Shown one piece after another: positions 23,255-36,352 of a stretch of DNA of 64,000 nt (within the stretch, counting starts at the first letter, position 1; each line of letters opens with the position of its first letter). Source of the stretch: Rhizomys pruinosus (Eukaryota > Chordata > Mammalia > Rodentia > Spalacidae). Position numbers and translations under genes: made by a program. Under the pieces are notes generated by a model. That model was not told the DNA's origin. It made no database searches and worked only from the letters and a program-made list of their open reading frames with translations. Where the stretch lies: positions 54,011 through 118,010 of the forward strand of contig VZQC01006885.1 of the NCBI GenBank assembly GCA_009823505.1. Direction: 5' to 3'.

Positions 23255-23497
23255 GGGCTGGAGAGATAGCCTAGTGGTTAAGAGCACCAACTGCTCTTGC
23301 AGAGGACACGGGTTCGATCCCCAGCACCCACAAGGCGGCTGAGAACCGTCTGTAACTCAAATTCCAGAACTTCAGTTCCAGGGGAATCCGACACCCTCTT
23401 CTGACCTCTGAGGCATTGCACAACACGGGTGCACAAACCTGCATGCAGACAGTACATTCATACATATAAAAAGTAAATAAATAAAAATTTAAAAAAA
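23255..23497 (+). mobile_element. Young B2 SINE
   Basis: Full-length copy with B box 'ggttcgatccc' and an A-rich tail. A perfect 15-bp duplication, gaaaataagtatctg, at 23240-23254 and 23498-23512 marks the insertion. Confidence 0.92.
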
Positions 23498-23627
23498 GAA
23501 AATAAGTATCTGTTTAAGAAATAAAAGCACCCAAATCAAGACTATGACCCCTGCTCTGGGTGTTAGAGGGGGAGTTCTTTGTTTTTATTTTTCAGTAAAT
23601 TTCACTCTATTAACATGCAAAGTTCTA

Positions 23628-23785
23628 AGGCTGGAGAGATAATTCAGCAGTTCCTTTCTCAGCACCCATATGGTGGCTCACAATCTGATGCCCTCTTCTG
23701 GCCTCCATGGACACTTACATACATGGAGGTGGAACACTCATCCACATAAGTGCAACTGAATAACAATTAAAAGCAAAAACAATAA
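23628..23785 (+). mobile_element. Old shortened B2-type SINE
   Basis: Starts 'aggctggagagataattcagc', lacks most of the tRNA-like B-box part, and continues with 'cagcacccatatggtggctc' and 'ctcttctggcctcc'. Confidence 0.75.
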
Positions 23786-25721
23786 GGCTATGACGATGTT
23801 AAATATTTCTGTATTCAAAAGAATGTGCTTTTTAATATATTGGTGGGGGGAAAATCTACTTCCATCAATGTTGGCTATATTCTAATTGTTTCTGTCAATT
23901 ACACTGTACTGAATATAAAGAAAAATTTGGGCACAAGTCGGCAACTGCCTTCTTGTACATGTATAAGCAATAGGGATACATTTTTTTCCCTATGAAAGAG
24001 GGAAGGTGGAAAGACATGAAGAAAAATAGAAAAAAATGCCCCAAGGCTTAGTATTAACATGAAGAATGAAGTGATGTAATTCAGTTCTTATGCTTCCTGG
24101 TTAGTCTGTTCAGCAGCTCATCAACCACCTCCTTCTCCTTTCTCCCTGGACTATTAAAATTTCATATGCTGTCTATGTTTGGTCCAACTCATTCTGATTC
24201 TGATTAATAGTCAATGAAGTACTGCTTACCCATACAGATTTCTCCCTTTCCAGATTCCAATGGGTCTTTAACAATGACTCTCAGTCTACTTTCCTATACA
24301 AAGTAACAAATATTTGCATTGATATCTATTACCTAGGTAGACCCATATTATGATAATTCAAATATTGCCATCATATAAATGTACAGCAATCTAATAAACA
24401 TATTACTATACATATCATATGAATATTGTCTTTAAAAATGGTCAAATATGAAAGCATGTAACTTACTCTGTGAAGCACAGTAGTTTCTGGAAATCAGAAA
24501 TTCTAATTCATTTGTTATAACAACTTGGTAAACTAAGAACATTATTATGCCCATTTCACAGATATGGAAAATAAGTGCAAAAGAGTCAAACATTTGCTCA
24601 GGGTAGCACAACTAATAATTTTCAAAACAAGAACTTGAATGCAGGCAGCGTCACTCTGTAGTCTACTCTTAATTTTAAGTTATGTTAAGTAAGTTCTAAC
24701 AATTAACCAACTCTAAAGCTCATATTTCTCATCAGAAACCATCAGAACAAAATTAAGTGAAATTATATAACTTTAAACATTTCAGCAAAGGAAAAAGAAA
24801 ACAATTCATAACTTTAGAGAATTTGACTTATACAGGAAAGAAGTACTTTATGCATAGTCAGTGATGGATGGATTGATAAACATAAACCTACACCCAGGCC
24901 ATCATTTCTCAGTTGATTAAAATACTTTATATTGTTCCATAAAAAATAGCACCTTGTTATTTACTAATTTGGAGTTTATAAATTACAATGTTATACATTT
25001 AAATTTTCAACTGCAGTGATTTGAGCAATGTGAAGGCATAGCTTAGCAGTTGCCCCTTTCTCATATGCCAGTCACACTAAGGGAATTGCTGAATATGTAC
25101 CTGGATTTTAATCAGTAAAAACTTCCTCATTTAACTTATGTAAAACAGTCTTTCAACCTTAAGGTCAACCAGAAGAATCTCAGGCCTCATCTCTCCCTCA
25201 AATTCTGATTTAAGTTGCACTGAGCAGGTGCACCCCTCTACCGATTCCAATATGTAGTGAGGGATCACAACCACAGAAGGAGCTATAAATGGTTACTTCC
25301 TGAGGAGATGAAACTGCAAAGGGATGAAGGCATAGTTCTGGACAGAGGGAAGGGAAGTATTACGTAAGAGTAAAGGGAGGGGAAAGCTTAATAAAAACTG
25401 CTATTTACATCTTGATTTCAAAATTACCTGTATAATAATTATGTGCTTTTATGAACGAGCTTTTACAGATACAGTATTTTACCTGATATATCCAGGGAAT
25501 ATTAAAGTGTACATAGTTTCCACTTCAAAATTGCCTTCCAAATCATACTTGAGATAGCACTGGGAATTTTTTTTTGAACTTAGACTTTACATGATCCACT
25601 CTTAGGTGAAACTGCAAGGAAAGCCATATTTGTTTTCTCAATACATGAAAGTATGAAAAATTGAATAGAATTTCATGTCAATGTAACTTTTAATATTCCT
25701 CTTTCTTCCAAGACACTCTTT
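23786..25721. other. Long AT-rich non-repetitive stretch
   Basis: Nearly 2 kb in which I find no SINE, L1, RNA gene or coding exon. Confidence 0.4.
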
Positions 25722-25948
25722 TTTTTTTAATTTTATTTATTTTTGTATGTGTATGAATGTATTGTCTGCATGTAGGTTTGTGCACCCGTGTCGTGCTATG
25801 CCATGAAGGTCAGAGGAGGGCATCAGATCCCCCTAGAACTGGAGTTACAGACAGTTCTCAGCCGCCATGTGGGTGGTGGGGAATAAACCCGGGTCCTCTG
25901 CAACAGCGGTCGGCGTTCTTCACCGCTAGGCCATGTCTCCAGCCCCTT
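25722..25948 (-). mobile_element. B2 SINE of the young local type
   Basis: Minus strand; plus-strand marks are 'gcacccgtgtcgtgctatgc', 'aaacccgggtcctctgc' and the reversed head 'aggccatgtctccagcccc'. It carries the same characteristic segment as the copies at 19633 and 59533. Confidence 0.88.
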
Positions 25949-26560
25949 ACATTCTTATTAGTGAGCTTGAGATCTGCTGGCCATTTACTCTGGTCCATTG
26001 TTTCAGTTTCCCAGCCTGCAATGAGGTGGCTATTATGCAAATAACACTGATCCTGCTTATATTGCTAAATTTGCTATTCAGCTGTGGGGGATACATTTCT
26101 AGTTTAGTTCATTCCATAACTCTTGGATACCTACATTTAATACAACTAACCTACCATAATATAACCCATTATTTCTTTGGGGATTGTGTCCCAAAGACCC
26201 TAAAATTATGTTCACCTCTATAAATTGTAAGAAATTACAATTTCTCCTTATTTTTTCTTTATGAAATGGGTTTTAAATTTCCCAGGATATACTGGTTAGT
26301 TTCATGTAGAGGCAAAAATGTCATCAAAAGTTGTTCAAGTGATATTGGTAAATTATGAATTCTATCAGTAGTAAAAATATCTTTACCCTTTCCTTTAACT
26401 TAAACTCTTAGTGATATGATGGGTTTAGAGCATACAAAGAGGAAACTAAATTTGTGCTTTGAGGGAAAAGAAAATCTTGATGATAAAGCCAGAAAATGTA
26501 TCCAATATATCTCATTTTCTGTTGTTTAATACTCCTTTGTTCATTTTTAAAAAGTCATTT
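25949..26560. other. AT-rich stretch, no feature seen
   Basis: Short chance frames only. Confidence 0.4.
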
Positions 26561-26580
26561 TGAGATTTGGATTAGATTTT

Positions 26581-26630
26581 TTTTTTTTTTTGGTCTTTTC
26601 GAGACAGGGTCTCCCTGTAGTCCCAGCTGT
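26581..26630 (-). mobile_element. Very short 5'-truncated B1
   Basis: Only the last ~50 bases of B1 (reverse), 'ttcgagacagggtctccctg' after a T run. Flanked by ttggattagattttt and tttgattagattttt, near 26567-26581 and 26630-26645, which support a real short insertion. Confidence 0.8.
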
Positions 26631-26735
26631 TTGATTAGATTTTTTAAGTATATAGTGCTATTTATCACCCATGATTATTTCTATTTTGGCACTGAAAAAC
26701 AGATAAAATGGATTGCATTAAAGTACAAAGAATTG

Positions 26736-26979
26736 GGCTGGAGGGATGGCCTGGTTAAGAGCGCCGACCGCTCTTACAGAGGACCTGGGTTAGATTTCCC
26801 AGCACCCACATGGCGGCCGAGAACCGTCTGAAACTCTAATTCCAGGAGAACTCCAGGTCCAGGGGAATCCGACACCCTCTTCTGACCTCCGCGGCATTGC
26901 ACGACACGTGGTGCACAGACTTACAGGCAGACAGTACATTCATACACATACAGAAATAAATAAAAAAATAATAAAAAAT
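26736..26979 (+). mobile_element. Young B2 SINE
   Basis: Perfect 18-bp target-site duplication, ttaaagtacaaagaattg, at 26718-26735 and 26980-26997. The A box is damaged by a small deletion ('tggcctggttaag') and the B box reads 'ggttagatttcc', so its own promoter is probably weak. Confidence 0.92.
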
Positions 26980-27090
26980 TTAAAGTACAAAGAATTGATC
27001 CATTAAATTGTAGAGTAATAATTTTTCTTCAATTTATTTATTTCTGGTTTCCAAAAATTTTAATAAATTGTGAAGATGTTTCCTCTTCTT

Positions 27091-27568
27091 TTTCTTTTTG
27101 TTTTTATTGATGCTTTGTGTTTTCCAATTCAGTTCAGCCATATATCCCCTTCCCTTCCCCCCACCCCACCCCTACCCATCCCAGATCATGCATTCTGCCG
27201 TAACTTTTCTGCATCTTTCTCTGTTTTTTTGTTTTGCTTTGTTTTCATTTTNCCACACAGCTCATGGGTCCCACCATCCAGCAGGGGGGGCTTGTATGTT
27301 CAATCAAGTTGATCAAATGAGTGTCCAGTCTATATTGTTGTAGTTTCACCATTAACCCCAATCGAAGCCCTTACATTCTACCACGCCCCCTCTTCCGCAG
27401 ATTGTTCCCTAGGCTTAGAAAAGGGGCACAGGTGGATGAGAAGCAAAACACTCTACTTTCTCTGGAGCTGTTGTCTTGGTCTCTAGTCAATTCTGGCTGT
27501 TTTCTTTCATGGGCTGCCAGCTTGTCAACGCATAACCTTTCTATCCTACTAATGAAGCACATGCAATT
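27091..27568 (-). mobile_element. Family P composite retroposon, 5'-truncated (copy P3)
   Basis: Minus-strand copy bounded by a perfect 17-bp duplication, agatgtttcctcttctt, at 27074-27090 and 27569-27585. It corresponds to about 3285-3830 of copy P2 and ends in the L1-like tail. One unresolved base (N) is at 27252. The clean duplication shows that the P-plus-L1-tail unit moves as one piece. Confidence 0.9.
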
Positions 27569-27585
27569 AGATGTTTCCTCTTCTT

Positions 27586-28596
27586 AAAAAGTAAAGCAAA
27601 ATTGAAAATTTCCATCAAAATTTTAGAAAACAACTTTATCTTCAAAGTCCTGGATATTATTTTTTTTCCTGATAAGCTTTTTCAACAAAATTTAATTAAA
27701 ATCTCAAGGTAAGCCTTATAAAACATTTTTACCTTATTCTCATATAAATGAAATAGAAAAATAAAAAGAAATCTATTTTCAATATTATAAATATTGATTA
27801 AACCAGTTCTTTATCATAATTTATGTATTTTAATGCATTTGGGGGACTGAGTTATTAAAATTTTCATTTCTTTTGGTTGTTTTCATTTGTTGTAACAAGC
27901 TAGGGGTAAAACTGTTATTAAGGAGGATAATTATGTTTTGATTTCAGTGTTGCTTCTTACTGCTCTTCGTTTTAATTCCCAGCTTGTCTCAAATCCAATA
28001 CATATTTCAGAAGCAGAAGGAAGTGTATCATTGTGAGTTCTTTAGTACTAAGAATTATTGTTTATATTTATCACATTCGGGGCAGATTGTCATGAGCAAA
28101 TTTAGCAATTCTGTGTTTATTCTGTCATCTAATTAAGACTTATGTGTCATCTCTAAATTTTTTCTATCATTCTCCATTTTCCTATGCCAGAAAATAAATT
28201 TTCAAAAATGCCAACTAATAGAGAGGAGGAAAGAAGGGATGAAGAGGCAGAGCAGGAAGGAATTGAAGGGAAACAAGATGCGTTAATGTGATGCTATAAT
28301 GCAGGAGGCACACTGTGATACTTACAAATTCATCCTAGCCTCTAGACTATGCAGTACCAAGAGAGTGCATGCTGATACAAACTGGGGACTTGGGTGCCCA
28401 AGATGTGTTGTCACGTACAAGTGTGGTGGGAAATATTGACAAGGGAAGAACTGTGCATCATGGGAGCCAAGAATATGTGGGACTCTTTATATTGCTGTTT
28501 TTTTTTCCCTTTAAATACAGCTATTGCTGTATTTTTCTGTAAGGAGAAACTTTTCAAAAAATAAAGTTCATTAAAATATCAGTCCTATAATGGGTA
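27586..28596. other. AT-rich non-repetitive stretch
   Basis: No repeat or exon recognised in about 1 kb. Confidence 0.4.
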
Positions 28597-28668
28597 CTTT
28601 TTTGAGGCAGGGTCTCCCTGTATCCCCAGCTAGCCTGAAACTCCCTATAGAGGCCTCTTCCTCCTGAG
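28597..28668 (-). mobile_element. B1 fragment
   Basis: Plus-strand 'ttgaggcagggtctccctgt' and 'cctgaaactccctatag' identify a truncated, diverged B1 in reverse. Confidence 0.7.
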
Positions 28669-28929
28669 TATGTACTTTTATGAAAATATACTTACTTAAT
28701 GGATTATCAACTGTAATATATACACAAAATGTAAAGATATAAACAGGAAAAATATCCCATTTAGAGCACACAAAGATATCTCACCTGCTATAACAACAAT
28801 TTTTAAAGATGCATATCAATTAAAATAATGAATAATAATACTACTTATAATAAGTAAAAGACCTAACACAATCTCACATTACCAAAATATATGCAGAATA
28901 AAATATTACAGAAAATATATTTAGCATAA

Positions 28930-29520
28930 TATGTCATTAAGGAATTAAAATCAGCATACATTCCACTATATGTGTCTTAAATTAGATAAAATTATAAAAA
29001 TGGAATTAAATGTTGGCAAAGATGTAGAGACAAAACTCCACTATTGTTCATGGAAAGGTAAATCAATGTGGCTGGTTTAGAAGTACACTTGGCTGTTTCT
29101 TACAAAATGAAGTATCCACTTCACCACATACAAAGAACCACCAGTTGTGATACTTGGCATTTTTAAAAAGGAATTGACTTAGAAACAATATTTCTTCAGT
29201 GGTGAAAGAATAAACTGTGGTACAATGAAATACTAGTCAATGTTAAATAGAAATGACCATCAAGACATGAAAAGACACCCACTTAGTGCAAAGGCATATT
29301 ACTATGTGAAGGAGTTAATTTGGAAAGCCTATATAAGGTATATTATAAGACATTTAGAAATGACAAAAGTGTAGAGATAGGAGAATTGTCAGTAATTGCT
29401 TGGAGTTCTGGGATGATAAGGAACACATAGGGCCCTTAAGCTTTTTAGGATAATGAAAACATTCTTTAAGGGCACTGTGCTGGGACTCATGACATTATGT
29501 ATTTGTCAAAACATAAAATA
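28930..29520 (+). mobile_element. Ancient L1M 3' end fragment
   Basis: The order 'tgttggcaaagatgtagag', 'gtggtacaatgaaatacta', 'agtgcaaaggcatatta', 'gagttctgggatgataagg' and 'gacattatgtatttgtcaaa' follows the end of ORF2 and the 3' UTR of old mammalian L1. No readable frame remains. Confidence 0.55.
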
Positions 29521-30317
29521 TGAAGGAAAATGTGTGAACATTGACATGAACTGTGGAATTTAGTTAATAATAATATGCCAGCATTAGCCAGAAAATATGA
29601 AGAACTACACTGTATCAGCAAATGAAACAATCAGTATTACTGTAGATGTTAACAGAAGAGAACTGATGGGAAATCTGCTTTGGCTCAAATTTTCTACAAA
29701 ACTAGAACTTTTCAAAAAGATCAATCCAGTAAATCTTTTAAAACAAGTATGAATTTAGAAAGGCTTATACATATCAAGCATTAGCACTGAGTTTATTTAA
29801 ACAAGATTTGAAGAATAGTAAAATTCTTGCAATTTTTTGATGTATAATATTTCTACATATTTATATACCTATAAATAATGGATAAGTGATAAGCTCAAGT
29901 TCAGTCACAATATTGTTTTCCAAATATAGTTATATTAGCTCTTTTATTTCCAACTACTATTATTGTGTCATTCATTTGTTATATTAGGCTTATTTACTAT
30001 GAATTTTATTCTATTTTATATCTTCCAAAATTTGACTTGAAGTGTTAAGGTTTATATACAGTAACATCCTCTCCATTAGTCTGAAATCTTATAGTTCTTG
30101 ATAAACGATTGGCTTTTAATCATTACCAATGAAGTTCAGTGGTTTTATGAGTCTAACTTTAAAGTGCTTAACAAAAAATCAACAAATTGGTTTGAAAATG
30201 AGTGAAACGTAGCTCCAAAAACTAGATTGCTATAACAACACAACAAATAAGACAATACTCTTCTGTTATATTTGCATCAACCTGCAGAGAAACTGTACAT
30301 CATTTTCCTTTTAATTT
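29521..30317. other. AT-rich stretch, no feature seen
   Basis: No open frame or repeat of note. Confidence 0.4.
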
Positions 30318-30434
30318 CAGCCACAGCTGGCTTAGAACTTGCTATGTAGACCAAGCTGATCTTGATCTTAGATATATAACTGCCTCTGTCTCCTGAGTGC
30401 TGGAATTAAAGGCAGACAATCAAGACTGGCTTTA
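30318..30434 (-). mobile_element. Old B1 SINE
   Basis: Plus-strand 'cttgctatgtagaccaagct' and 'cctgagtgctggaattaaag' mark a diverged B1 in reverse. Confidence 0.8.
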
Positions 30435-31012
30435 TTTTCTTTTTACTGAGGATATCATAGAATTAATAACATCCAAAGTTTAGCTTTAGAATAAAACTTG
30501 AAGCATTTACATATTATTTTAAAACAACAAAAATGATGTTCCTCAACTATTCCATCATAAAAGAGAAAAGGAAAAAAAATCACTTCATGTATTTCTTGTT
30601 ATAAGACATGGTAATTAAATATATGAAAAAGAACTATTTGATAGAGAATAATTAATTTTGTATAACTGTTTTGTTCAAAAGAGTAACTCTTCCAAACTAA
30701 GTAAGGACTATATTTCATTCATCATAAAACAAAAATGACAAACAAACAAACAAAAAAGCCAAGCTAAAAACTTCATCAGGTGACATTCCATCATGCATGC
30801 TTCTCTAAGAAAACAGATGCAAATAAGAATCTTTTTTTCCAGTCAGTTATAGAGTTGCAGGTGTGGGAAACCTCTGTATGAACTGTTGGGCAGGGAAATC
30901 CCAGAAACCCCCCCAGAAAACATTATGAACTACTGCCAATTCTATTAATTGCCCACCATGACTATGTCCTAAAACCCTATTGCTGAAAACACCACAAACT
31001 TGGATTAAAAAA
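30435..31012. other. AT-rich stretch, no feature assigned
   Basis: The part 30855-31000 has a repeat-like look but I could not place it. Confidence 0.35.
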
Positions 31013-32320
31013 AAGGACTTTAGTATTATATTTGGTTCTGAATAGAGAATAATCCTTTTCACAGTTCCTATGTCTATTAGTCAATTAAAGAAGGCAGTTT
31101 TACTGGTTTTATAAGAGATTACCTCTATAATAGTTGTCTCCAATTTACAGTTGGAGAACGACCTCATCATCATCATATTTCTCTTAAGCAAGTTATATTA
31201 ATACAGGAGCTCTGACATCAGCAATGGATTATTCTACCAAGGAGATGTTGGCGAGAGGATCCAAGCCCCCACAAAAGGTAAGGCTCCTTGCCTGTAAACT
31301 GGGATAACTGAAAGAAGAGAGGCAATAAGGCCCTGCTGCTGAAGACTTGACGTTAACATGTGAAAGATGTATTGAGACCACACATGCAAGTGTACAGATG
31401 GCCTCTGGAAGACCAGAGAGTGTTACCAAAGGCCACTAAACCAATAAAGCAAATACGGGTCTCCTTGAGTCAAGCAAGACTCCACCATCAGCACCAGCTA
31501 CACCTCACCTGCCTGGAAATATTGTGCAGCAGAGGCAGCCATATGCCTGTATATCCCAAATCTAATGCTCTATGGCTATTGGCTACTCCCTTGGAGGAAT
31601 AACCCAGCTACTTTGCCACAAGCTTACATCCTCTAGAGGTTAGGAGATGCTATAAGCCACAGTAAGACCCTGTCATATTTAACAGAAAAAAATGTAATTC
31701 GTTGATTAACATACCATCCAAACATATGTGTCTATACCAAAGTAACCTACCATAACTATTAGTGTTGTTTAATACCTTTTTATCTAATTGTTGGCTTCAT
31801 TAGTAGGATCAAAAGGTTATTCCTGGACAAACTGTCAGCCCATGAAAGGAAACAGCCACAGACTCCAGAGAAAGTAGACTGTTTTGCTTCTCATCCACCT
31901 GTGCCCCTTTTTCTAAGCCTAGGGAACAATCGTGGAAGAGGGGGCGGGTAGAATGTAAGGCTGCAATTGGGTGAAATAGTGAAAATACCGCAATATAGTC
32001 TGGACACTCATTTTGATCAACTTCATTGAACATAACACCCCCCCCCGCTAGATGGTGGGGCTGGGGGGTTTGGGCAAAACAGCTGCCAATTTTTTTTACA
32101 TGCAGGGATGCTTGTCTCATTAAATTATCACTTACTGTTAAAAAATGAAAAAAAAACTGAGAAGACAGATGCAGGACAGTTATGGCAGAATGCATGATCT
32201 TGGGATGGGGTGGGGTGGGTGGGGGGGAAGGGAAAGGGAAAAGATGCCTGAACTGAATTGGAAAAGATGATATTGAAATACCAAAGCATCAATAACCAAT
32301 AAAATAATATAATAATAAAT
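31013..32320 (+). mobile_element. Family P composite retroposon with 5' inversion (copy P4)
   Basis: From about 31184 it runs in the same direction as copy P2 (P2 2690 onward) to the L1-like tail and an A-rich end. The first ~170 bases (31013-31183) match P2 2505-2680 in reverse. Inverted 5' ends joined to an upright 3' part are the mark of twin priming during L1 reverse transcription. I did not find a clear target-site duplication. Confidence 0.82.
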
Positions 32321-32639
32321 ATTCAACATTTTAAAAAGCGAACATTAAGCTGGATCTGAGATGGAAGTTTTCTCCCTGATGGCTAGTTTTTGTAGTGCTA
32401 GAAGGTTCTGTGCAGGCTGAAGGGGAAGGGATGGCCCTCCATGACTATTGCCATCAAGAGCTACGTTATTGATCCATTTACAAGCTGTGCCCTGGTGCAA
32501 AGTGGTATGACTATTATGGGGTTAACCAACGACTTTGAGATTGGATTTGAGGCTTGTTCCACAGGAGGGAATTCATGTGTGGTACTCTAAATGTGGTCAG
32601 GGGTACATAGCTGGGAAAGTCTATAAGTTACCGTGGTCA

Positions 32640-33210
32640 TGGTGTTTTGTTAATAAAGATGGTGATCCCTCCATCTCTTTCTTATGTACAGGATTGTTTT
32701 GGCTGTCTGCGGATTTGCCTTTCCAGATGAAATTTGTTATTTTTCAATTTCTGTGAGTTGATGGAATTTTGAATCAGACACGGTTGCAATTGAATTTGTA
32801 GATTGGTTATGGAAGAATAGCCATTTTCACAATATTGATCCTACTATTACATGAGCATGGGATGGATGTCTTTTCATCTCCTGCTACCTTTTAAATTACT
32901 TTCTCCAGTGTCTTAATGTTTTTATTATATAAGTATTTCACTTCCTTAGTTGGACTTCTTTCAAGATATTTTATTGTTTTAAGATATCAAACATTGGATT
33001 GTTTCCTTAGATTCTTTCACAGTAGATTTGTTGTTGTTATATAGAAGGATTACAAATTTTGTGCATTAGGTTTGTACCCTACCACTTTGCAGAATGTGTC
33101 TATCAGCCCTAGGAGCTTTCTTGCCTTTAGAGATGTTTGGGTCTCAACTTCATCATATGAAACGAAGTTACTTTTCATTCTATTTTCTTTATGATTTTTG
33201 TATAGTATGG
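32640..33210 (-). mobile_element. Old L1 ORF2 fragment
   Basis: Plus-strand text such as 'ggttatggaagaatagccat', 'catgggatggatgtcttttc' and 'accactttgcagaatgtgtc' is antisense L1 ORF2 downstream of the reverse transcriptase core. Not readable as protein. The sequence at 32340-32640 to its left is unassigned. Confidence 0.7.
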
Positions 33211-33213
33211 ATC

Positions 33214-33395
33214 TACCATGTTGCACCGTGTCATCAAGGTCCCAGAAGGTCAAAGAAGAGGGTGTTGGACTTCCCCTGAGAACTGGGTCAAGGAGTTTTC
33301 AGCCTATCTGTGGTGCTGGGAACCTAACGGTTCCCCGCAAGAGCAGTTGATGTCTTTAACGCGCTGAGCTCATCTTCTCCAGACCCAGACTGAAT
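33214..33395 (-). mobile_element. B2-type SINE, diverged
   Basis: Minus strand; the reversed head is seen as 'gctgagctcatcttctccag' and the body as 'ggtgctgggaacctaacgg'. Confidence 0.75.
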
Positions 33396-33482
33396 GCGAC
33401 ACTTTGGTTTCTTAATTTTGTGTTTCTTGTTTTCATTTCTGGCATACTTTTATACCCATTTTAGAAAATCAGTAAATCTATT

Positions 33483-33970
33483 GTATTAGTCAGGGGTTCT
33501 CAAAAAACAAGAAGACAGGAGAGTATATATAACTAGATACAATTTATCTGATTGTGCTCACCATTACAGAGCTCCAAAGTAGCACGAACTGGAGAGGCCA
33601 TGAATCCAGGGGAACTGCTCATGTCTGCAAGTTTGGATGTCTCAGTAGTCCCATCTAGGCTGAAGGCCAAATGGATCAGGAGATCTCGCCATCTCAGTAC
33701 ATGGGCCGATCCGAAGGTGTTAACAGCACGCAAGCACAAACTCACCAGATGAGAGAAGCAAGCTCGGCAGGGAAAAAGGGACCAGCTCCTGCGCCGTGGC
33801 TTTTAAATTCTAGCCGACGGCGGGTCGCGGCATGAAGGTAACGCCCTACATTTGTGGTGGGCCATCCATGTTGAGGTGTGGGTCCAATCCAGAAGTACCC
33901 TTTCTTTCTCTTATTTGTTCCCTGTCTCAGTCTCATTGACACCTCAGGATTAACCACGCCATTCTAATAC
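33483..33970. repeat. Probable unclassified interspersed repeat
   Basis: It starts with 'attagtcaggggttctc', a motif found in common rodent repeats, and is richer in CpG than its surroundings. Family and borders could not be fixed. Confidence 0.3.
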
Positions 33971-35283
33971 CTAAAAGTGAACAAATGTATCACGTGGAAG
34001 ACGTGTATGAGGTTGGGAGGGTTTGGTAGAGGTAGACGCGAGATCTCTAGCAGGTGCAACGTCCAGGACAGCTGGCACTGGAAAACGGGAGAGACCTGCC
34101 GCAAAACCATACCAGAACAAAAAAAAAACAGTAGAAGCTAAAAATCAGCGCGTATAATCCAATTACTTTCTGCGGCAAATACATTTTCGTGCTTCATATG
34201 TTTTCTGTCTTCTCTGTACCTACACACTACCTCCCATAACCACACACTTTTTATTTCTTCAGCATTTGAAACAAATGAGTTGTTGACAATGGTCTTTTCC
34301 TAGGATTGCATTTATAATTTACCAGTTGCCTCATGGGGAAACATTGTGGTATGTGTTGTTTTATGATCTGCAAAAAACCTTTCTTCTTGTCTTATGTGGC
34401 TAGAATAGTGTATGACTGCTAACTTTCTCAAATGGATCACACAAACCAAACTACTTGACCATGCTAAAACAATATTGTTTTGATAACTGGAGCAGAAGCT
34501 CTTAGTGCCCAAAATTAGAATTGTTTGTATATATTAAGGAGTGTCATTGATAACACAGTGATGCTTTTGGTGCTTGTTGTTCTTTGATCTGTGTAACGCA
34601 GAAATAATTCAACCCAACGTCTTGATACTGTGGTGTTCTTTCCTTGCTGGTGGTCATACGCAAAAATGTTTTCTAAGTTTAAAAATAAATATACTAACTA
34701 ACTAATACAATAAAACTATAATATCAATAAATAAATAATAAGTGTCTGGGTTGCTTTGTTTTAAAAGGATACTGTTGATATGTTGCTGAAGTCGGTATAA
34801 TGTTGTACGTAGGCGAGCTAAGTGGGATTTGTAGACGAGTAGTTATTGTACACCAGTGAGAGTCCAGTGGGCCGTGGTTTCTTTATCCGTGTGAACTTAA
34901 AAATGATCAGGTGCGTTTATTTGTAATGACACAGAACAAGAAAAATGTGTATGTTGTGAGTAACGCTGAAGGCGCTTATGATTAGGAGAAATATACCAAC
35001 CTCATGGAAAAAGGTAAAAATTAAAGTAGTCAAGCCCCAAAGAAAATATAGGATAACTTTGGGACTTTCTTTCCTGTATGTCAACCCTCCTGTTATTGGA
35101 CGTCATTTTCTTCTTGGTTCAGGTAAAATTATAGGAAGGCTAGAGCCCTAACGGGACATACGGAGCAAAGGAAATATTGAATAGTTCTTGTCATAAATGG
35201 GCAGAGCACGAACAGCTAGCTGTCGATGCGGATTAAGGGAGAGTAGATTGTCGTGTCGGGGTTGTTTACATGGTGTGAGTTTG
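33971..35283. other. Unassigned stretch
   Basis: No exon, SINE or L1 recognised. Scattered CpG-containing words set it apart from the AT-rich flanks. Confidence 0.35.
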
Positions 35284-35436
35284 TGTCGTCTTTCTGTGAG
35301 ACATGGCTCTCCCTGTAGCCCCAGCTGTCACTGAGACTCTACTCTTGTAGACCAGGCTGGCCATTTAACTCACAAGATCCCCCTGTTCTAGCCTCCCAAT
35401 GTGCTAGGGACCTAAAGGCGTGTGACACCATGGTAT
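35284..35436 (-). mobile_element. B1 SINE
   Basis: Plus-strand 'ctctccctgtagccccagct', 'tgtagaccaggctggcc' and 'cctaaaggcgtgtgacacca' give a B1 in reverse with many scattered changes. Confidence 0.85.
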
Positions 35437-36352
35437 GGTTATATTAAGTAGCTTTTCAATAATGAAAGACGGGCCCTTGAAAAGAAGAAAGAAAAACACT
35501 CAGAACGATAAACAAACTCTACGGCTGTGAGAAATCCCAATGCAGAAATGAAAAAAACACATAACCACTAACGATAGACATGCATACAATCATAACCATG
35601 CACACTACCGACTGCCACACAGTCCTACATAGAACAACACCTCTAGTTGCATACACAAACTACAGCACATCACAAACAGTTACACATCACACACACCAAA
35701 AAGAAACACAACAAACATATCTCGCCAAAAATCAATACACAATGCCAATTAGATAACGTGACCCTCTGATGGACAAATGGACCGTGGAAGACCAGTTCTA
35801 GACAATTGTAATTCAAAAGCAATGACTTACTAGGCTATGGGTGTCAAACAACGCAGACGATGACCAATGACAAAGAGTGAATTAAATGAGGAAGTTAATT
35901 CAAGTAAAGCAAACTGAGGTTGTAGTGAAGTACAAAACCAAAATGCATGATGGACATAAGGAAATCTCAATAAGTCAATTAAAAATCAATGTCAGCTCCC
36001 TAATTAGACATGTCATGATGCAAACAGCGGAACCAAAGATTCAGGATAACTGCCGGGAAATTGTATTGTGCAGTAAATCAGCAAACAAATTTAAAAAAAC
36101 GCAACACGTGGTGTTACCCTGAAACAAATGTGAGATAGTTTTGGGACAGCATATAAAGACCCAACCTTTGAATTTGGGACAAAATAAAATGAATACCATA
36201 GTGAAATCATATAAAATAGATTTTAACATCTATTGTAGACTTTCTGTCAACTCTATTAACATATGCACAGATAAGGTTCTTTATGGTACGTTTTTATCAA
36301 AGATAAAATCTCATTTTCTGCTACTTATTCTAATTTATATTATATCCTCTCT
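35437..36352. other. Unassigned stretch, AC-rich at 35560-35740
   Basis: Not a simple tandem repeat and no gene seen. Confidence 0.35.

Noticed and set aside
31809..32195. 128-residue minus-strand frame
   Set aside because: Antisense of family P, present only because of local lack of stops; other P copies do not keep it.
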